Assembly: GCA_963803755.1 (NCBI GenBank)
Contig: CAWDNP010000007.1
Coordinates: forward strand, 124,001-188,000
Source of the DNA: CAVUPF01 sp963803755
GTDB lineage: Bacteria; Actinomycetota; Thermoleophilia; Solirubrobacterales; 70-9
DNA: 64,000 nt
Direction: 5' to 3'
The translations under genes were made by a program, and so were the position numbers. Below are positions 44,635 to 53,840 of this stretch, in pieces. How positions within the stretch are numbered: position 1 is the first letter of the stretch; every line of letters begins with the position of its first letter. The notes below the pieces were generated by a model, which saw only the letters and a program-made list of their open reading frames with translations, was not told where the DNA came from and ran no database searches.

Positions 44635-44997
44635 ATGGCGTCGACCTCAGACTTGATCAAGACCGCCGTCGAGCGCTTTCAGGCCGAAATCCCAGCGCTG
44701 CAAAAACTGAAACTGGTCTTCGGCCTGGAGCTGAAAGCGCGCCACGACATCCAGCTCTACCGGGTCGAGGTGCCGGACTTAAAGGTCACGAAGGACCTTG
44801 CCCAGGACGAGCGGGTGCTGGTCCAGATCGACCGCCCCCGATTCAACGAGCTGGCCGAACGGGGCACGCTGAAGAGCTATCGCAAGGCTTTTGAGACCGG
44901 CCATATCAAGGCCAGCGGTGACTCCAACGTGCTGAAGCTGATCGCCCAGGTGGTGGAGCGCCAAGAGCAGCGCTCCCGGCTGAAGAAAGTTCACTGA
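44635..44997 (+). CDS. SCP2-like lipid/acyl-CoA-binding protein (tentative)
   Basis: 120 residues, starting 6 bases after the acyl-CoA dehydrogenase, so co-transcribed. The C-terminal part (LKSYRKAFETGHIKASGD, VLKLIAQVV) recalls the SCP2 pattern of a short loop then G-x-I-x-x-x-G-D and a helix. The N-terminal half is helical and charged (KTAVERFQAEIPALQKLKLV). It may carry acyl-CoA substrates. The family assignment is weak. Confidence 0.65.
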   Translation: MASTSDLIKTAVERFQAEIPALQKLKLVFGLELKARHDIQLYRVEVPDLKVTKDLAQDERVLVQIDRPRFNELAERGTLKSYRKAFETGHIKASGDSNVLKLIAQVVERQEQRSRLKKVH

Positions 44998-45072
44998 GCC
45001 CGCCCGGTCCCCGACCGGTGATGCGCGGGTAGCATCCCGCGCCGTTTAAAAGACAGGAGACGAAGCAAAGAA

Positions 45073-45585
45073 ATGAGCGATGAGAAGCACGAGCTGAGCA
45101 CCGACCAGGCCGAGCGCGAGGCCTCAGGCGCGCACAGCTACGGCCGCTACCTCGAGGAGTTCGAGGTCGGCGCCGTCTACAAGCACTGGCCGGCGAAGAC
45201 CGTGACCGAGGCCGACGACCACCTCTTCTGCCTGCTCACGATGAACCACCACCCGCTGCACATCAACGACGTCTACGCGAAGAGCTCCCAGCAGGGCCGC
45301 AATGTCGTCGTCGGTCCGCTCGTCTACTCGCTGGCGCTGGGGATGTCGGTCTCCGACATCTCGGGCAAGGCGATCGCCAACCTGGCGACCGAAGACCTCA
45401 GCCATCCCAACCCCGTCTTTCACGGCGACACGCTGTTCTGTGAGACCGAGGTGCTCGAGGTGAGGCCATCGACCTCAAAGCCCGACCGCGGTGTGGTCAA
45501 GGTCCAAACCAGGGTGCTGAACCAAGACGGGGTCCTGGTCGCCGAGTTCAAGCGGCTGGTGCTGGTGCCGCGCAAGCCCGGGTAG
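45073..45585 (+). CDS. MaoC-like hot-dog dehydratase
   Basis: 170 residues. Hot-dog fold hydratase: GRYLEEFEVGAVYKHWPAKT, TVTEADDHLFCLLTMNHHPL (hydratase 2 motif with Asp/His), GRNVVVGPLVYSLALGM, PVFHGDTLFCETEVLEVRPS. It hydrates enoyl-CoAs such as mesaconyl-CoA or crotonyl-CoA. AGGAGA upstream of ATG 45073. Last gene of the likely acyl-CoA operon. Confidence 0.88.
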   Translation: MSDEKHELSTDQAEREASGAHSYGRYLEEFEVGAVYKHWPAKTVTEADDHLFCLLTMNHHPLHINDVYAKSSQQGRNVVVGPLVYSLALGMSVSDISGKAIANLATEDLSHPNPVFHGDTLFCETEVLEVRPSTSKPDRGVVKVQTRVLNQDGVLVAEFKRLVLVPRKPG

Positions 45586-45596
45586 GATCCGCCGAG

Positions 45597-46442
45597 CTAT
45601 CCGAGCAGCTTGCGGTGCAGAGCTTGGATCTCTGCGCCGGGAGCGCTGCCCAGCTCCTCATTGAGCAGCTTTCGCAGCAAGTCGTATGTGCGCAGCGCCT
45701 CAGCGGTGTTGCCGCCGGCCGCCAGGGCTTCCATAAGACTCAGATAGCCGGACTCGCGGAAAGGCGCGGCGCTGATCAAAGCTCGCGCTGAGCGCTCGGC
45801 GCCTGCCAACTCCGAGCCGCCCAATCCGATGCCGGCGCGGGCGATCACCTCGCGGGAGCGCAGCTCCAGCTCTTCCAGCTCGCGGCGCACGTCTTCTACC
45901 CACGGGGCCTGGAAACCCGCCAAGAAGGGGCGGCCCGCAATGTTCAGGGCGATGTGGGCGTGTATCCAGGCGTCCTTCCAGTCGCTGGACTGAAGTGCCG
46001 AGTCGGCGACGCGGATCGCCCGCTCGGCGGCCTCGACGTCGATCCAAAGGCTCTCGGGAAGGCGAAGTTCGACCGTGTCTCGACCGGCTAGCGCTCCCGA
46101 GCCGAGCGCGCTGCGCAGGTGAGAGAGCTGGGTGCGCAGAGCTGCCGCGGGGTTGGCCGGGGGGGAGTCTGGCCAGATCGCAGAGATCAACTCCTCACGG
46201 CTGACCGGCCGGCCGCGGTTGAGCACGAGATAGGCTAGGAGCACCCGGCCCTGGCGGCCGCGGAGCGCGGGGGTGGCGTGACGGCCCCTGACATCTGCTT
46301 TGAGGCGTCCGCAGAGCTGGATACGAGTCGTGCCCGCTTCGGCAGGGGGCATCGATGGAAACGATACGGAAACGGCGTCTTCACGCGGCGGGAACACTCG
46401 TAATGCATGATCGACAGCGGTGTATGACAACTTGACCCGCAA
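45597..46442 (-). CDS. BTAD-domain transcriptional regulator (SARP/AfsR-like, minimal)
   Basis: 281 residues. OmpR-type winged helix (LRGRQGRVLLAYLVLNRGRP, VSREELISAIWPDSPP, LRTQLSHLRSALG), then the bacterial transcriptional activator domain of TPR-like helices (WVEDVRRELEELELRSREVI, ALRTYDLLRKLLNEELGSAP). No NB-ARC or other sensor. TTG 46442 has GGGAGG upstream; ATG 46352 is an alternative. It faces the surface-protein and exopolysaccharide genes and may control them. Confidence 0.85.
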   Translation of the reverse strand: MRVKLSYTAVDHALRVFPPREDAVSVSFPSMPPAEAGTTRIQLCGRLKADVRGRHATPALRGRQGRVLLAYLVLNRGRPVSREELISAIWPDSPPANPAAALRTQLSHLRSALGSGALAGRDTVELRLPESLWIDVEAAERAIRVADSALQSSDWKDAWIHAHIALNIAGRPFLAGFQAPWVEDVRRELEELELRSREVIARAGIGLGGSELAGAERSARALISAAPFRESGYLSLMEALAAGGNTAEALRTYDLLRKLLNEELGSAPGAEIQALHRKLLG

Positions 46443-46626
46443 CTCTCAGGCCTCCCAGCTTGTAATCCGTTGCGGATGCGGCACAATCGTGGTTGCCGAT
46501 AACGAGCAGCGCTTGGTCGAGCTGGCACGGCTTCATTTCGGCGAGTTTCACCCCGACCTCGGCACGAACGTGCCAGCAGACCTGATTTTGGCCATGGCAG
46601 AAGAAAAGGAGAACCACCAGCAGTGA
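46420..46626 (+). CDS. small CxC-motif protein of unknown function
   Basis: 68 residues, GTG start without a clear ribosome site. VIRCGCGTIVVADNEQRLVE with a CxC pair and a helix with His (ARLHFGEFHPD) recalls small DUF1059-like proteins, but the match is weak. Its stop overlaps the next GTG start (GTGA), which supports it being translated. The 5' end overlaps the divergent BTAD gene by 23 bases. Confidence 0.5.
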   Translation: MYDNLTRNSQASQLVIRCGCGTIVVADNEQRLVELARLHFGEFHPDLGTNVPADLILAMAEEKENHQQ

Positions 46627-46991
46627 CCGGAGCTATCAACATAAGAACCGGTTTGCGCGCGGCTATGGGGATAGCGGTGCTCGCATCCGCCCTCATGCTT
46701 CCCGCGCAGGCCCTTGCCCAGCAGAACTGCTCAAACGTGCAGTCTGACCCCACCGCGGCGCAGTACTGCCCACAAAGCGCCGTCCTGGCAAGCAATGCAG
46801 GATCGCCGTCGGGCACCGCAGGCACCTCGAACACTCCATCCTCGACGGTAAACGTCGCGTCGACGAGCGGGAGCGGTTCGCTGCCATTCACCGGCCTTGA
46901 CGTCGGCGTCCTGGTGGCGGTGGCCGCGGCCCTGACCGGCACCGGCCTGGTGCTGCGGCGTCTCACAGCACCCGGAGCACATAAGGAATAA
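46623..46991 (+). CDS. LPxTG-type cell-surface protein
   Basis: 122 residues. Signal peptide (MGIAVLASALMLPAQALAQQ, residues about 15-34), a short Ser/Thr/Gly-rich exterior with two Cys, then a sortase sorting signal: LPFTG, a hydrophobic helix (VLVAVAAALTGTGLVL) and RR at the end. It would be anchored to the wall by a sortase, which is not in the window. Coupled to the CxC protein upstream and 4 bases before the sugar transferase gene. AAGGAG lies upstream of GTG 46623. Confidence 0.75.
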   Translation: MTGAINIRTGLRAAMGIAVLASALMLPAQALAQQNCSNVQSDPTAAQYCPQSAVLASNAGSPSGTAGTSNTPSSTVNVASTSGSGSLPFTGLDVGVLVAVAAALTGTGLVLRRLTAPGAHKE

Positions 46992-46995
46992 GCAG

Positions 46996-48441
46996 ATGGG
47001 CACAGCAGCGACATCCCCCCACCTGACGGCGTTGCGCGCGCAACGCCTGCTGGGGCTCTTCGGCTTCAGCGTCGCTCCCGCGGCGACCGCCGGTCTGATG
47101 GCCGGCGGTAATCTGCAGAGCGTCGGCCGCGGGGCCATCGTGTTCATAGCTGTGCTCGCTGTCAGCCTCATTCTGGAGCGCGAGCGCTACCCGTTGCACC
47201 TGATGCCGCTCGCGTCTTTTGTGATCCGTGCCTTCGCGCCGTTGATCGGGATCGGGCTCGCCCTCGCGACCTTTGCACTGGCGGGCGGGCCGGAGTTGGC
47301 CTGGAACATGATCGTCCCTCTCGTCGGCGCGTGGATCGTCACCGCCTTCGCAGCGGCGATCAAGATGCGCTTTGAGTCCTCGCGGCAGATCCGGATCGGG
47401 GTGATCGGATCTCCGGGATTGGCGATCGGCCTTTCCGAGGAGCTGCGCCTCGCCGGTATCCGCTCCTATGTGGTGGTCGGATGGATCGATGGAGACAGGC
47501 CGACCGCCGATCCGGCGACCGGCGGTCCGCGGCGACTCGGCTCCTTCGATCAAGTCCGCGAGGTTGTCACGCGCCACTCGGTCGACTTTTTGGTCCACTC
47601 CAGCGGCACGCCGGCGAGCGATGAAGCCGAGCCTCGCCGCTCGCGTCTGGAGATCTTCGAGCGGGTGGCGGAGTCCTGCCTGGACCTGCCGGTGCGGCTG
47701 ATCGAGGCGAGCCAGCTCTACGAGGACCTGCTCGGGCACGTGCCGCTCGGCCAATCGAACGCCGCCTGGTTTCAGTACCTGTTGCACCCTCGCTATCGGG
47801 CGGGGGCGCCGTGGTCGAAGCGGGTCTTCGACCTGCTGGTCGGCAGCGCGATGCTGTTGGTCATGGCGCCGGTGCTCGCCGCCTTTGCGATCGCGGTCAA
47901 GCTGACCGATGGCGGGCCGATCTTTTACCGGCAACGGCGGATCGGAGAGGGCGGTAAGGAGTTCGAGATGATCAAGCTGCGCTCGATGCGGCAGCGGTCT
48001 GAGGACGCCGGCGCCCAGTGGTCTCAGGACGAGGATGAGCGGATCACTGCGGTCGGTCGGATCATGCGGCGCCTGCACATCGATGAGATGCCGCAGCTGT
48101 GGAACGTTCTGCGCGGCGAGATGACGATCGTCGGGCCGCGCCCGGAGCGCCCTGAGCTGATCGTCGAGCTGGAGCGCCGGCTCGCCTACTACGACCGCCG
48201 CCACCTGGTCAAGCCGGGGCTGGCCGGCTGGGCGCAGGCACGCTGTGGTTACGGCGGCTCAGAAGAGGGGACGGGCTGGAAGCTCTGTCACGACCTCTTC
48301 TACCTGAAGCATCGCTCGGTCTACTTTGACTCGCTGGTTCTCTTGGAGAACGTGCGGATCTCGCTGAGCAGCGGGGTCCAGTTCGGTGTCCGTGCCCCCC
48401 AGGAGCAATTCATCCTGGGCCATACCAGCCACGCTCGCTAA
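46996..48441 (+). CDS. polyprenyl-phosphate sugar-1-phosphate transferase (exopolysaccharide initiating)
   Basis: 481 residues. Four N-terminal membrane helices (to about 120), a Rossmann-like domain (IRIGVIGSPGLAIGLSEEL), then helix five and the catalytic WbaP/HprP domain: SKRVFDLLVGSAMLLVMAPV, GPIFYRQRRIGEGGKEFEMI, KLRSM, RRLHIDEMPQLWNVLRGEMT, IVGPRPERPEL and KPGLAGWAQA. It loads the first sugar phosphate onto undecaprenyl phosphate to start repeat-unit assembly. First committed enzyme of the locus that follows. Confidence 0.92.
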   Translation: MGTAATSPHLTALRAQRLLGLFGFSVAPAATAGLMAGGNLQSVGRGAIVFIAVLAVSLILERERYPLHLMPLASFVIRAFAPLIGIGLALATFALAGGPELAWNMIVPLVGAWIVTAFAAAIKMRFESSRQIRIGVIGSPGLAIGLSEELRLAGIRSYVVVGWIDGDRPTADPATGGPRRLGSFDQVREVVTRHSVDFLVHSSGTPASDEAEPRRSRLEIFERVAESCLDLPVRLIEASQLYEDLLGHVPLGQSNAAWFQYLLHPRYRAGAPWSKRVFDLLVGSAMLLVMAPVLAAFAIAVKLTDGGPIFYRQRRIGEGGKEFEMIKLRSMRQRSEDAGAQWSQDEDERITAVGRIMRRLHIDEMPQLWNVLRGEMTIVGPRPERPELIVELERRLAYYDRRHLVKPGLAGWAQARCGYGGSEEGTGWKLCHDLFYLKHRSVYFDSLVLLENVRISLSSGVQFGVRAPQEQFILGHTSHAR

Positions 48442-48731
48442 GCCGAAGCAGAGCGCGTTTAGATTTACTAGGCGCAGCGCTCGGCTGCTGCGCTTCTGCC
48501 CGTGCGTTGTGCAGCGCCGGGCCGAGCGGTTCGGCTGTGCCGCGGCCCGGCTTCGAGCGCGCGGTCAGCCGCCTCAGCCTGAGCTGTGGCGCTCTTGCTG
48601 CAGCCCTTAAGCCGCTCGCTGCTAGATTCACCTCCTCGGGGTGCATCGCCCAGTTGGCAGGGCGCCAGTTCGACGAAGTGGAGGCCACTGGTTGAACTTG
48701 GTTGCGCCCATCTCGAGAGGAGAAGCTCCGC

Positions 48732-50087
48732 TTGTCGTGCCCCGAAGACAGCCCCGACGTATCGGAGAAGCGCTCTGCATCAGCCGCGTCGGTGCTGACG
48801 ACCTTCGGCACGAACATCGCGGTTGCAGCGCTGTCTTTCTTCAGCGTCCTTATCGTGGCGCGGTCGCTGGGACCCACCGGACGCGGTCAGGTGGCGTTCT
48901 TAACGACGGTCGCCTATCTCACATCGCAAATCTCCACGATGGGTGTGCCGCAGGCGCTCGTCAACCGGGCAGCGGCCAATCCGCGGGAGTCGGGTGCCCT
49001 CGCCGGCGCCTCACTTCGCTTCGCAAGCATCTTGGGGGGGGCCTCGGCGGCGCTCGTATTCGTCGGGATGAGCGCCTTCACGAGTTTGGCCGCGGGGACG
49101 AGCGTGCCCTTGCAAGTCGTGGCGCTTTGCTCGGTGCCGGTATTGGCCCTCAGCGCGCATCTACAGCAACTGGCACTCGCCCACTACAACTTCCGTACAA
49201 ACAACCTCATCAGCCTCGTCACTCCAGCTGTCACGGTTGTGGTGAATGGTGCGCTAGCCGTGGCCGGGAAGCTAACCGTCGGGTCAGCACTTGGCGCCTG
49301 GGTCGCTGGACAGACGATGGCGACGATCCTCTTCGCCTGGCATACGCACCGCAATCTTTCGGGCTTTGACCGACCCCCGAAGGGCATGGCACGGGAGCTG
49401 GTCTCCTTCGGTGCCAGAGCTCACCCGGGGGCGGTGATGACCTTGGGCAACTACCGCCTCGACCAAGGGATCCTCGGCGCAATCGGCGGCGCTAAGGAGC
49501 TCGGTATCTACAGCGTCGCTGTCGCCTGGGCAGAGGCCCTCTTCTTTCTCCCGACGGCGCTGATGTACGTCCTGCGCGCCGATCTCGTGCGGGCGTCGCA
49601 CGAGGGAGCGGGCGAGAACGCCTCACGGACCTTCCGTTTGACCGTGATCGTGACCGCAGTGATGGGTGCGGTCATGATCGCCGTCGCACCCCTCTTGGTG
49701 ACCAAGGTCTTCGGCACGCGGTTCTCGGGTGCGGTACCGGAGCTTCGAGTGCTGGTGCTCGGCACCTTCGGGGTGATTGCCCTGAAGTTGTTCGGCACGG
49801 CTCTGACCGCCCGCGGCCGGCCGCTGCGGGAGACCCTCGGCGTAGGCGTCGCTTTCTTGCTGATGGTCGTGCTGGACCTCACGCTGATCCCCCCTTACGG
49901 CGGCATGGGCGCTTCGATCGCCTCCTCGATCGCCTACTCGATCGGGGGGCTCGCGGTCGCGACGATCTTCATGCGGTCGCTCTCGGTCCATTTCAGTCGC
50001 CTGGTGCCGACGGTCTCTGACGTTCGCACCCTGATCGACCTGAGTGGACGCTTCATCCGGCTGCGGAAGGGTGCCGATGTCGCTTAG
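48732..50087 (+). CDS. polysaccharide flippase (Wzx/MATE-like)
   Basis: About 451 residues with roughly 12-14 membrane helices (LTTFGTNIAVAALSFFSVLI, RGQVAFLTTVAYLTSQISTM, and so on). Oligosaccharide flippase of the MOP superfamily: ARSLGPTGRGQVA is the typical segment after helix 1. It moves lipid-linked repeat units across the membrane. TTG 48732 chosen because AGAGGAG lies about 10 bases upstream; the frame is open to 48702. Confidence 0.85.
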   Translation: MSCPEDSPDVSEKRSASAASVLTTFGTNIAVAALSFFSVLIVARSLGPTGRGQVAFLTTVAYLTSQISTMGVPQALVNRAAANPRESGALAGASLRFASILGGASAALVFVGMSAFTSLAAGTSVPLQVVALCSVPVLALSAHLQQLALAHYNFRTNNLISLVTPAVTVVVNGALAVAGKLTVGSALGAWVAGQTMATILFAWHTHRNLSGFDRPPKGMARELVSFGARAHPGAVMTLGNYRLDQGILGAIGGAKELGIYSVAVAWAEALFFLPTALMYVLRADLVRASHEGAGENASRTFRLTVIVTAVMGAVMIAVAPLLVTKVFGTRFSGAVPELRVLVLGTFGVIALKLFGTALTARGRPLRETLGVGVAFLLMVVLDLTLIPPYGGMGASIASSIAYSIGGLAVATIFMRSLSVHFSRLVPTVSDVRTLIDLSGRFIRLRKGADVA

Positions 50088-50671
50088 GTCCTCGGGCGCA
50101 GACCCATTCGGCCGGGCCGGCGGGTGCGCCGCTTCGCGGGTCGACCTCGGCAATCGCGGTGCTCGCGCGCGGCGATCGCTGTCGTGCTCTCGGTAGGAAC
50201 TGCCGTCGAGCAAACAGCCCGCGCCCTAGCCGTGCGCTCCCACTCCGAGGGCGAGCTGGGTGAAATGGCGCTGGATCGCTTCGCCAACCTCCTCCGCGAT
50301 CGCAGTGAGGCCGCCTGAGACCCCAAATCGGTTGCCAATCACCACTATCCCTCTATACTGCGCCGACTTGATCGCAGGCACGCAAAACACCCCCCCGCGC
50401 CCCTGAGCGTCCTCGTGCCCGCACCCCTACCTCTCCTCTCGTCCTCTTGAAGCTCCACCACTCCTCTCGATAGTGCCGATCCCGCGCAGGTTCGATCGGC
50501 GCCCCCCAGAGCGCGACACGACAAGGGCGTTGCCGCAGAAGCCGTTCGAGGACCTCGACGGGCTCGCGGTGATCGAGTCCGAGCCGTTTCAGGAGGGTCG
50601 CAACATGAGCATGCTGTCGGCGCCAACCCGCGCGATCGCGAGGGAGATCGAGCCGAAGGCGTCCTGACTCG
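50088..50671. other. no convincing gene
   Basis: Several frames exist. One (50473-50667, plus strand) ends 4 bases before the ATP-grasp start but has no recognisable domain. No RNA gene or repeat array seen. Probably a spacer or decayed coding DNA within the polysaccharide locus. Confidence 0.4.
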
Positions 50672-51861
50672 ATGGACACGGCCGCCGCTGTCCTCCTCAT
50701 CGACGCCCAGGAGCGATCCGCCCCGATCGCCTGCCAGAGCCTCAGCCGAGCCGGGTATCGGGTCGGCGCCGCGAGCAGCGAGAGGCCCGCACCGGGACAG
50801 TGGTCACGCTTCTGCGACGAACGGTTCGATATTCCCGATCCCCGTGTTGATAGTCGCAAGTTCGCCCAGGCGGTCGCCGAGGTCGGCCATGGGGGGGCTT
50901 TGGCACCATCATGCCGGGCAGCGACGCCGCCTTGATCGCGATCTCCTCTCACCGGGATCTGTTCCCGGCGGAAATCGAACTCGGCCTTCCATCCCGGAAG
51001 GTCGTCGACGCCTGCGTGAGCAAGGTCAGCCTCATAGAGTGCGCCGGGGACGCTGGCCTCGCCGTCCCCGAAACTGTTGTCTGTGCCGATCGGGACGAGG
51101 CCTTCTCGGCCGCGGCACGGCTCGGCTATCCGGTCCTGCTAAAGCCCCGACGCACGGTGTTCTCAGAGGACGGGGATATTCGCCAGCGGGGCAGCTTCCT
51201 GGCGGTGGATCAGTCCTCTCTTTCGGGGCGGTTGTCCGAGTTCGGGCTCCCTTGTCTGCTTCAGCGCCGAATCTGCGGGCCCCTGCACTCGATCGGCGGA
51301 GTGATCGCCGCCGGAGAGTTGCTGTGTCTCGCAATCAGCAGATACATACGGACATGGCCTCCGAGCGCGGGGTCGGTCTCCTTCTCAGAAACGGTACCGG
51401 CTCCGGCGAATCTTCTGCAGCGGGTCGGCAAACTCGTCGCCGCAACTGGATGGGAGGGCATCTTCGAGCTGGAGCTGATTGAAACGAAGCGTGGCGAATT
51501 CGCGGCGATTGACTTCAATCCTCGTCTCTACGGGTCGCTGGCTCTGGCGGTTGAAGCCGGCGCCCCCCTGCCAGCGATCTGGTGCGATTGGCTAATTCGC
51601 GGCCGGGTGGCGAGGTGCACCGCACGACCCGGCGTGCCTTATAGGTGGAGCGACGCTGACCTACGTCACGTCTGGGCCTTCCTTCGTCGGGGGCGTCCCC
51701 TCGCCGCCGCGGCGGTGCTCCGACCCCGCAAAGGGACCGTACATCCCTATCTCCGTGGTCGCGATCCCGCCCCGGCGGCTGCAAGGCTCCTCCAAATGCT
51801 CCGACACCGCCCTCAGAGGCGCCCCGAACAGATGACCTTGAACTCGCCAACCCCCGTCTAA
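50672..51861 (+). CDS. ATP-grasp ligase, frameshifted in a seven-G run at 50891-50897
   Basis: N-terminal preATP-grasp part (AVLLIDAQERSAPIACQSLS, RAGYRVGAASSER, FDIPDPRVDSRKF) from ATG 50672, then a frame change at GGGGGGG, after which TIMPGSDAALIAISSH, GYPVLLKPRRTVFSEDG (ATP-binding Lys), GPLHSIGGVIAAGEL, FELELIETKRGEFAAIDFNP (metal Glu/Asn, here FAAIDFNPRLYGS) follow. About 397 residues if repaired. Similar to PylC/carbamoyl-phosphate-type ligases in glycan loci, possibly adding an amino acid or acyl group to a sugar. Substrate unknown. Confidence 0.8.
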
Positions 51862-51871
51862 GGAGAGGCAC

Positions 51872-53128
51872 ATGCCTGACGTCCCTGTCGCGATTCTCGG
51901 TGCCGGCCCCTACGGGCTCGCCACAGCCAACTACCTGCGCAATGCCGGCGTCGAGACCAGGGTCTTCGGCGAGCCGATGGAGTCGTGGCGGGCGTACATG
52001 CCGGCGGGGATGCTCCTGCGCTCTCGCCGTCGCTCCTCACACATCGCTGCCCCCAACCTGGCGCTGAGCATCGATGACTGGGCCAAGGAAACAGGTGCGT
52101 CCCCCGCGGAGCCGTTGCTCTTGGAGGAGTTCTATGCCTACGGCCGCTGGTACCAAGAGCAGGCGGTGCCGGATGTCGAGAACCGCCGGGTTAAGGAGAT
52201 ATCGGTGGCGCCGGGCGGCTTCGAGATGACCTTCGAGGATGGAGACTCGCTGGGCGCGAAGCGGGTCGTGGTCGCCGGAGGGATCGCTCCCTTTGCGTAC
52301 ACGCCGGAGCTCTTCGCCAAGCTGCCCGAGCAGTTGGTCTCCCATCCAGCCAATCACGGCGACCTCAGCCACTTCTCTGGCCAGGACGTGATGGTGCTTG
52401 GCGCCGGCCAGAGCGCCCTTGAGAGCGCGGCCCTGCTCCACGAGGCGGGCGCGAAGCCCACCCTCATCGTCCGGGCGCCCCGCCTGAGGTGGCTGCCGCC
52501 ACTCGAGCAGCCCGACCTCGGTGCACGGATTCAAGCCAAGCTGCTGCCACCCACGGATGTCGGGGGCAGGGTGACGGCATGGGTCGCCGCCACCCCGGGT
52601 GGTTGCCGGCACCTCCCGGCGGATACCCGAGCGTGGGTGCTTGCTCGATGCACGACTCCACTCGGCGCTGATTGGCTGCGATCGCGGCTTGAGACCGTGC
52701 CGGTCGAGCTTGGGCATACGATCACCGCAGCCCAGCCGGCGGGAGGGCGTCTCGCCATCACCCTCGACGATGGCCGCAGCCTTGACTTCGACCATGCCCT
52801 GCTCTGCACGGGCTACAAAGTCGATGTACGCCGGTACGGCTTTCTCTCGCCCAATCTCGTGGACAAGCTCGAACTCGATGGCGGCTCCCCCCGACTGGGA
52901 GCGGGCCTGGAGTCATCTATCAGTGGCCTTCACTTCGCTGGAGCGCCGGCCGCCGTGAGCTTGGGGCCGATCATGCGCTTCGTGGTCGGCACCTGGTACG
53001 CCGCGCCGGCGATCACTCGCGGGATCACCGGGAAGCGACAATACCCGGCGCATTTTGCCTACCGACCGCGAGTCGGCAGGCGAGCTCGTCCCTCCGCCAG
53101 CCGAGATCACATCGGCTCTCCGGCCTAG
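51872..53128 (+). CDS. FAD-dependent oxidoreductase (FMO/lysine-hydroxylase-like)
   Basis: 418 residues. Two dinucleotide folds: VAILGAGPYGLATANYLRNA at the N terminus for FAD, and DVMVLGAGQSALESAALLHE (about 172-191) for NAD(P)H. A late FAD segment has HALLCTGYKVD and GLHFAGAPAA. It belongs with flavin monooxygenase-like proteins. AGGAG precedes ATG 51872, 10 bases after the ATP-grasp gene, so the two may act together on a glycan or small molecule. Confidence 0.85.
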   Translation: MPDVPVAILGAGPYGLATANYLRNAGVETRVFGEPMESWRAYMPAGMLLRSRRRSSHIAAPNLALSIDDWAKETGASPAEPLLLEEFYAYGRWYQEQAVPDVENRRVKEISVAPGGFEMTFEDGDSLGAKRVVVAGGIAPFAYTPELFAKLPEQLVSHPANHGDLSHFSGQDVMVLGAGQSALESAALLHEAGAKPTLIVRAPRLRWLPPLEQPDLGARIQAKLLPPTDVGGRVTAWVAATPGGCRHLPADTRAWVLARCTTPLGADWLRSRLETVPVELGHTITAAQPAGGRLAITLDDGRSLDFDHALLCTGYKVDVRRYGFLSPNLVDKLELDGGSPRLGAGLESSISGLHFAGAPAAVSLGPIMRFVVGTWYAAPAITRGITGKRQYPAHFAYRPRVGRRARPSASRDHIGSPA

Positions 53129-53233
53129 CCTACTTCCCCCGGAAAAACCCTCGCGCGAGAACGGCCGCGCGGAGGTGCCGACGCGGCCGTTCCCTCAATG
53201 GGCAGGTGCTCTTTCGAGAGCCCGACGATCCTC

Positions 53234-53575
53234 TCAGGTGGGCAGGACGGCGAGGGTGTCGAGGTCATAGGCGAAGGTCGCCCAGCCGGTCCAGATTCGC
53301 TCTCCCTCGGCCCCCTTCAGCCGTGACCGCCTCAGCCCGTAGCCGCGCTTTAGGTGTGAGATCCGACCCTCGGCGCCGGTGCGGTAGCGGGCCAGCCTGC
53401 GTCGGGTGCGCTTGGAGTCGGGCTCCGAGCTCCCGGCGATGAAGGTGCGGCGCGGCGGGGAGTGCTCGAAGGCCTCGGCGGTCGGGCGCGGGTGAAAGCC
53501 GCCGTCGAGCGCCACCTCTGCCAGGCGGATGCCCGCCCGCTTAAGAGGTCGGAGATGCCTTACCTGCTTAGACAG
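53234..53575 (-). pseudogene. C-terminal remnant of a DDE transposase
   Basis: About 110 residues: IRLAEVALDGGFHP (catalytic Asp region), RRRLARYRTGAEGRISHLKR (catalytic Glu) and GYGLRRSRLKGAEGERIWTG, typical of the IS5/IS1182-like DDE transposase C terminus. The N-terminal half and the element ends are missing, so it cannot move. It lies beside the first riboswitch-linked surface gene, marking an old insertion point. Confidence 0.75.
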
Positions 53576-53726
53576 GCGTTGCTCTGACTCTCGACCCGCT
53601 GCCTGCCGGTATCTAGTCCACCCGTCCACACACCAGATAAGACGTATGTCCACCTGATGGTCGGATCTGTTGCGGGTCGATTGACGCCGTCGATACCAAG
53701 CCCTGCAAGCAGCATAAAACGCCCTC

Positions 53727-53806
53727 CCGATAAAGGCACCCCCGCCGCGAGGCAGGTTCGCAAAGCCGACGGCACTCCCGACAAGGAGTGGGCCGGGTTA
53801 CCGAAG
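53727..53806 (+). promoter_or_regulatory. cyclic di-GMP-I (GEMM) riboswitch
   Basis: Conserved GEMM-I blocks appear in order: GATAAAGGCACCCC, a P1b-type hairpin (CGCGAGGCAGG), the invariant TTCGCAAAGCC, a variable hairpin CACTCC-CGACAA-GGAGTG, and GGGCCGGGTTACCGAAGG. It ends 34 bases before the ATG of a large secreted protein. Predicted to bind c-di-GMP; whether binding turns the gene on or off cannot be read from the sequence. Confidence 0.8.
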
Positions 53807-53840
53807 GAGTTCGGGCGGGGCCTGGTTTGGAGGCATTCTC

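Noticed and set aside
46420..46540. Possible leader RNA before the LPxTG gene
   Set aside because: No known riboswitch blocks; the stretch is better explained by the small CxC coding frame.
48645..48700. tRNA-like string with CGCCCAGTTGGCAGGGCG
   Set aside because: No cloverleaf closes around it; anticodon and T arms are missing.
50353..50952. 199-codon minus-strand open frame
   Set aside because: Mostly antisense to the ATP-grasp N terminus; no recognisable domain.
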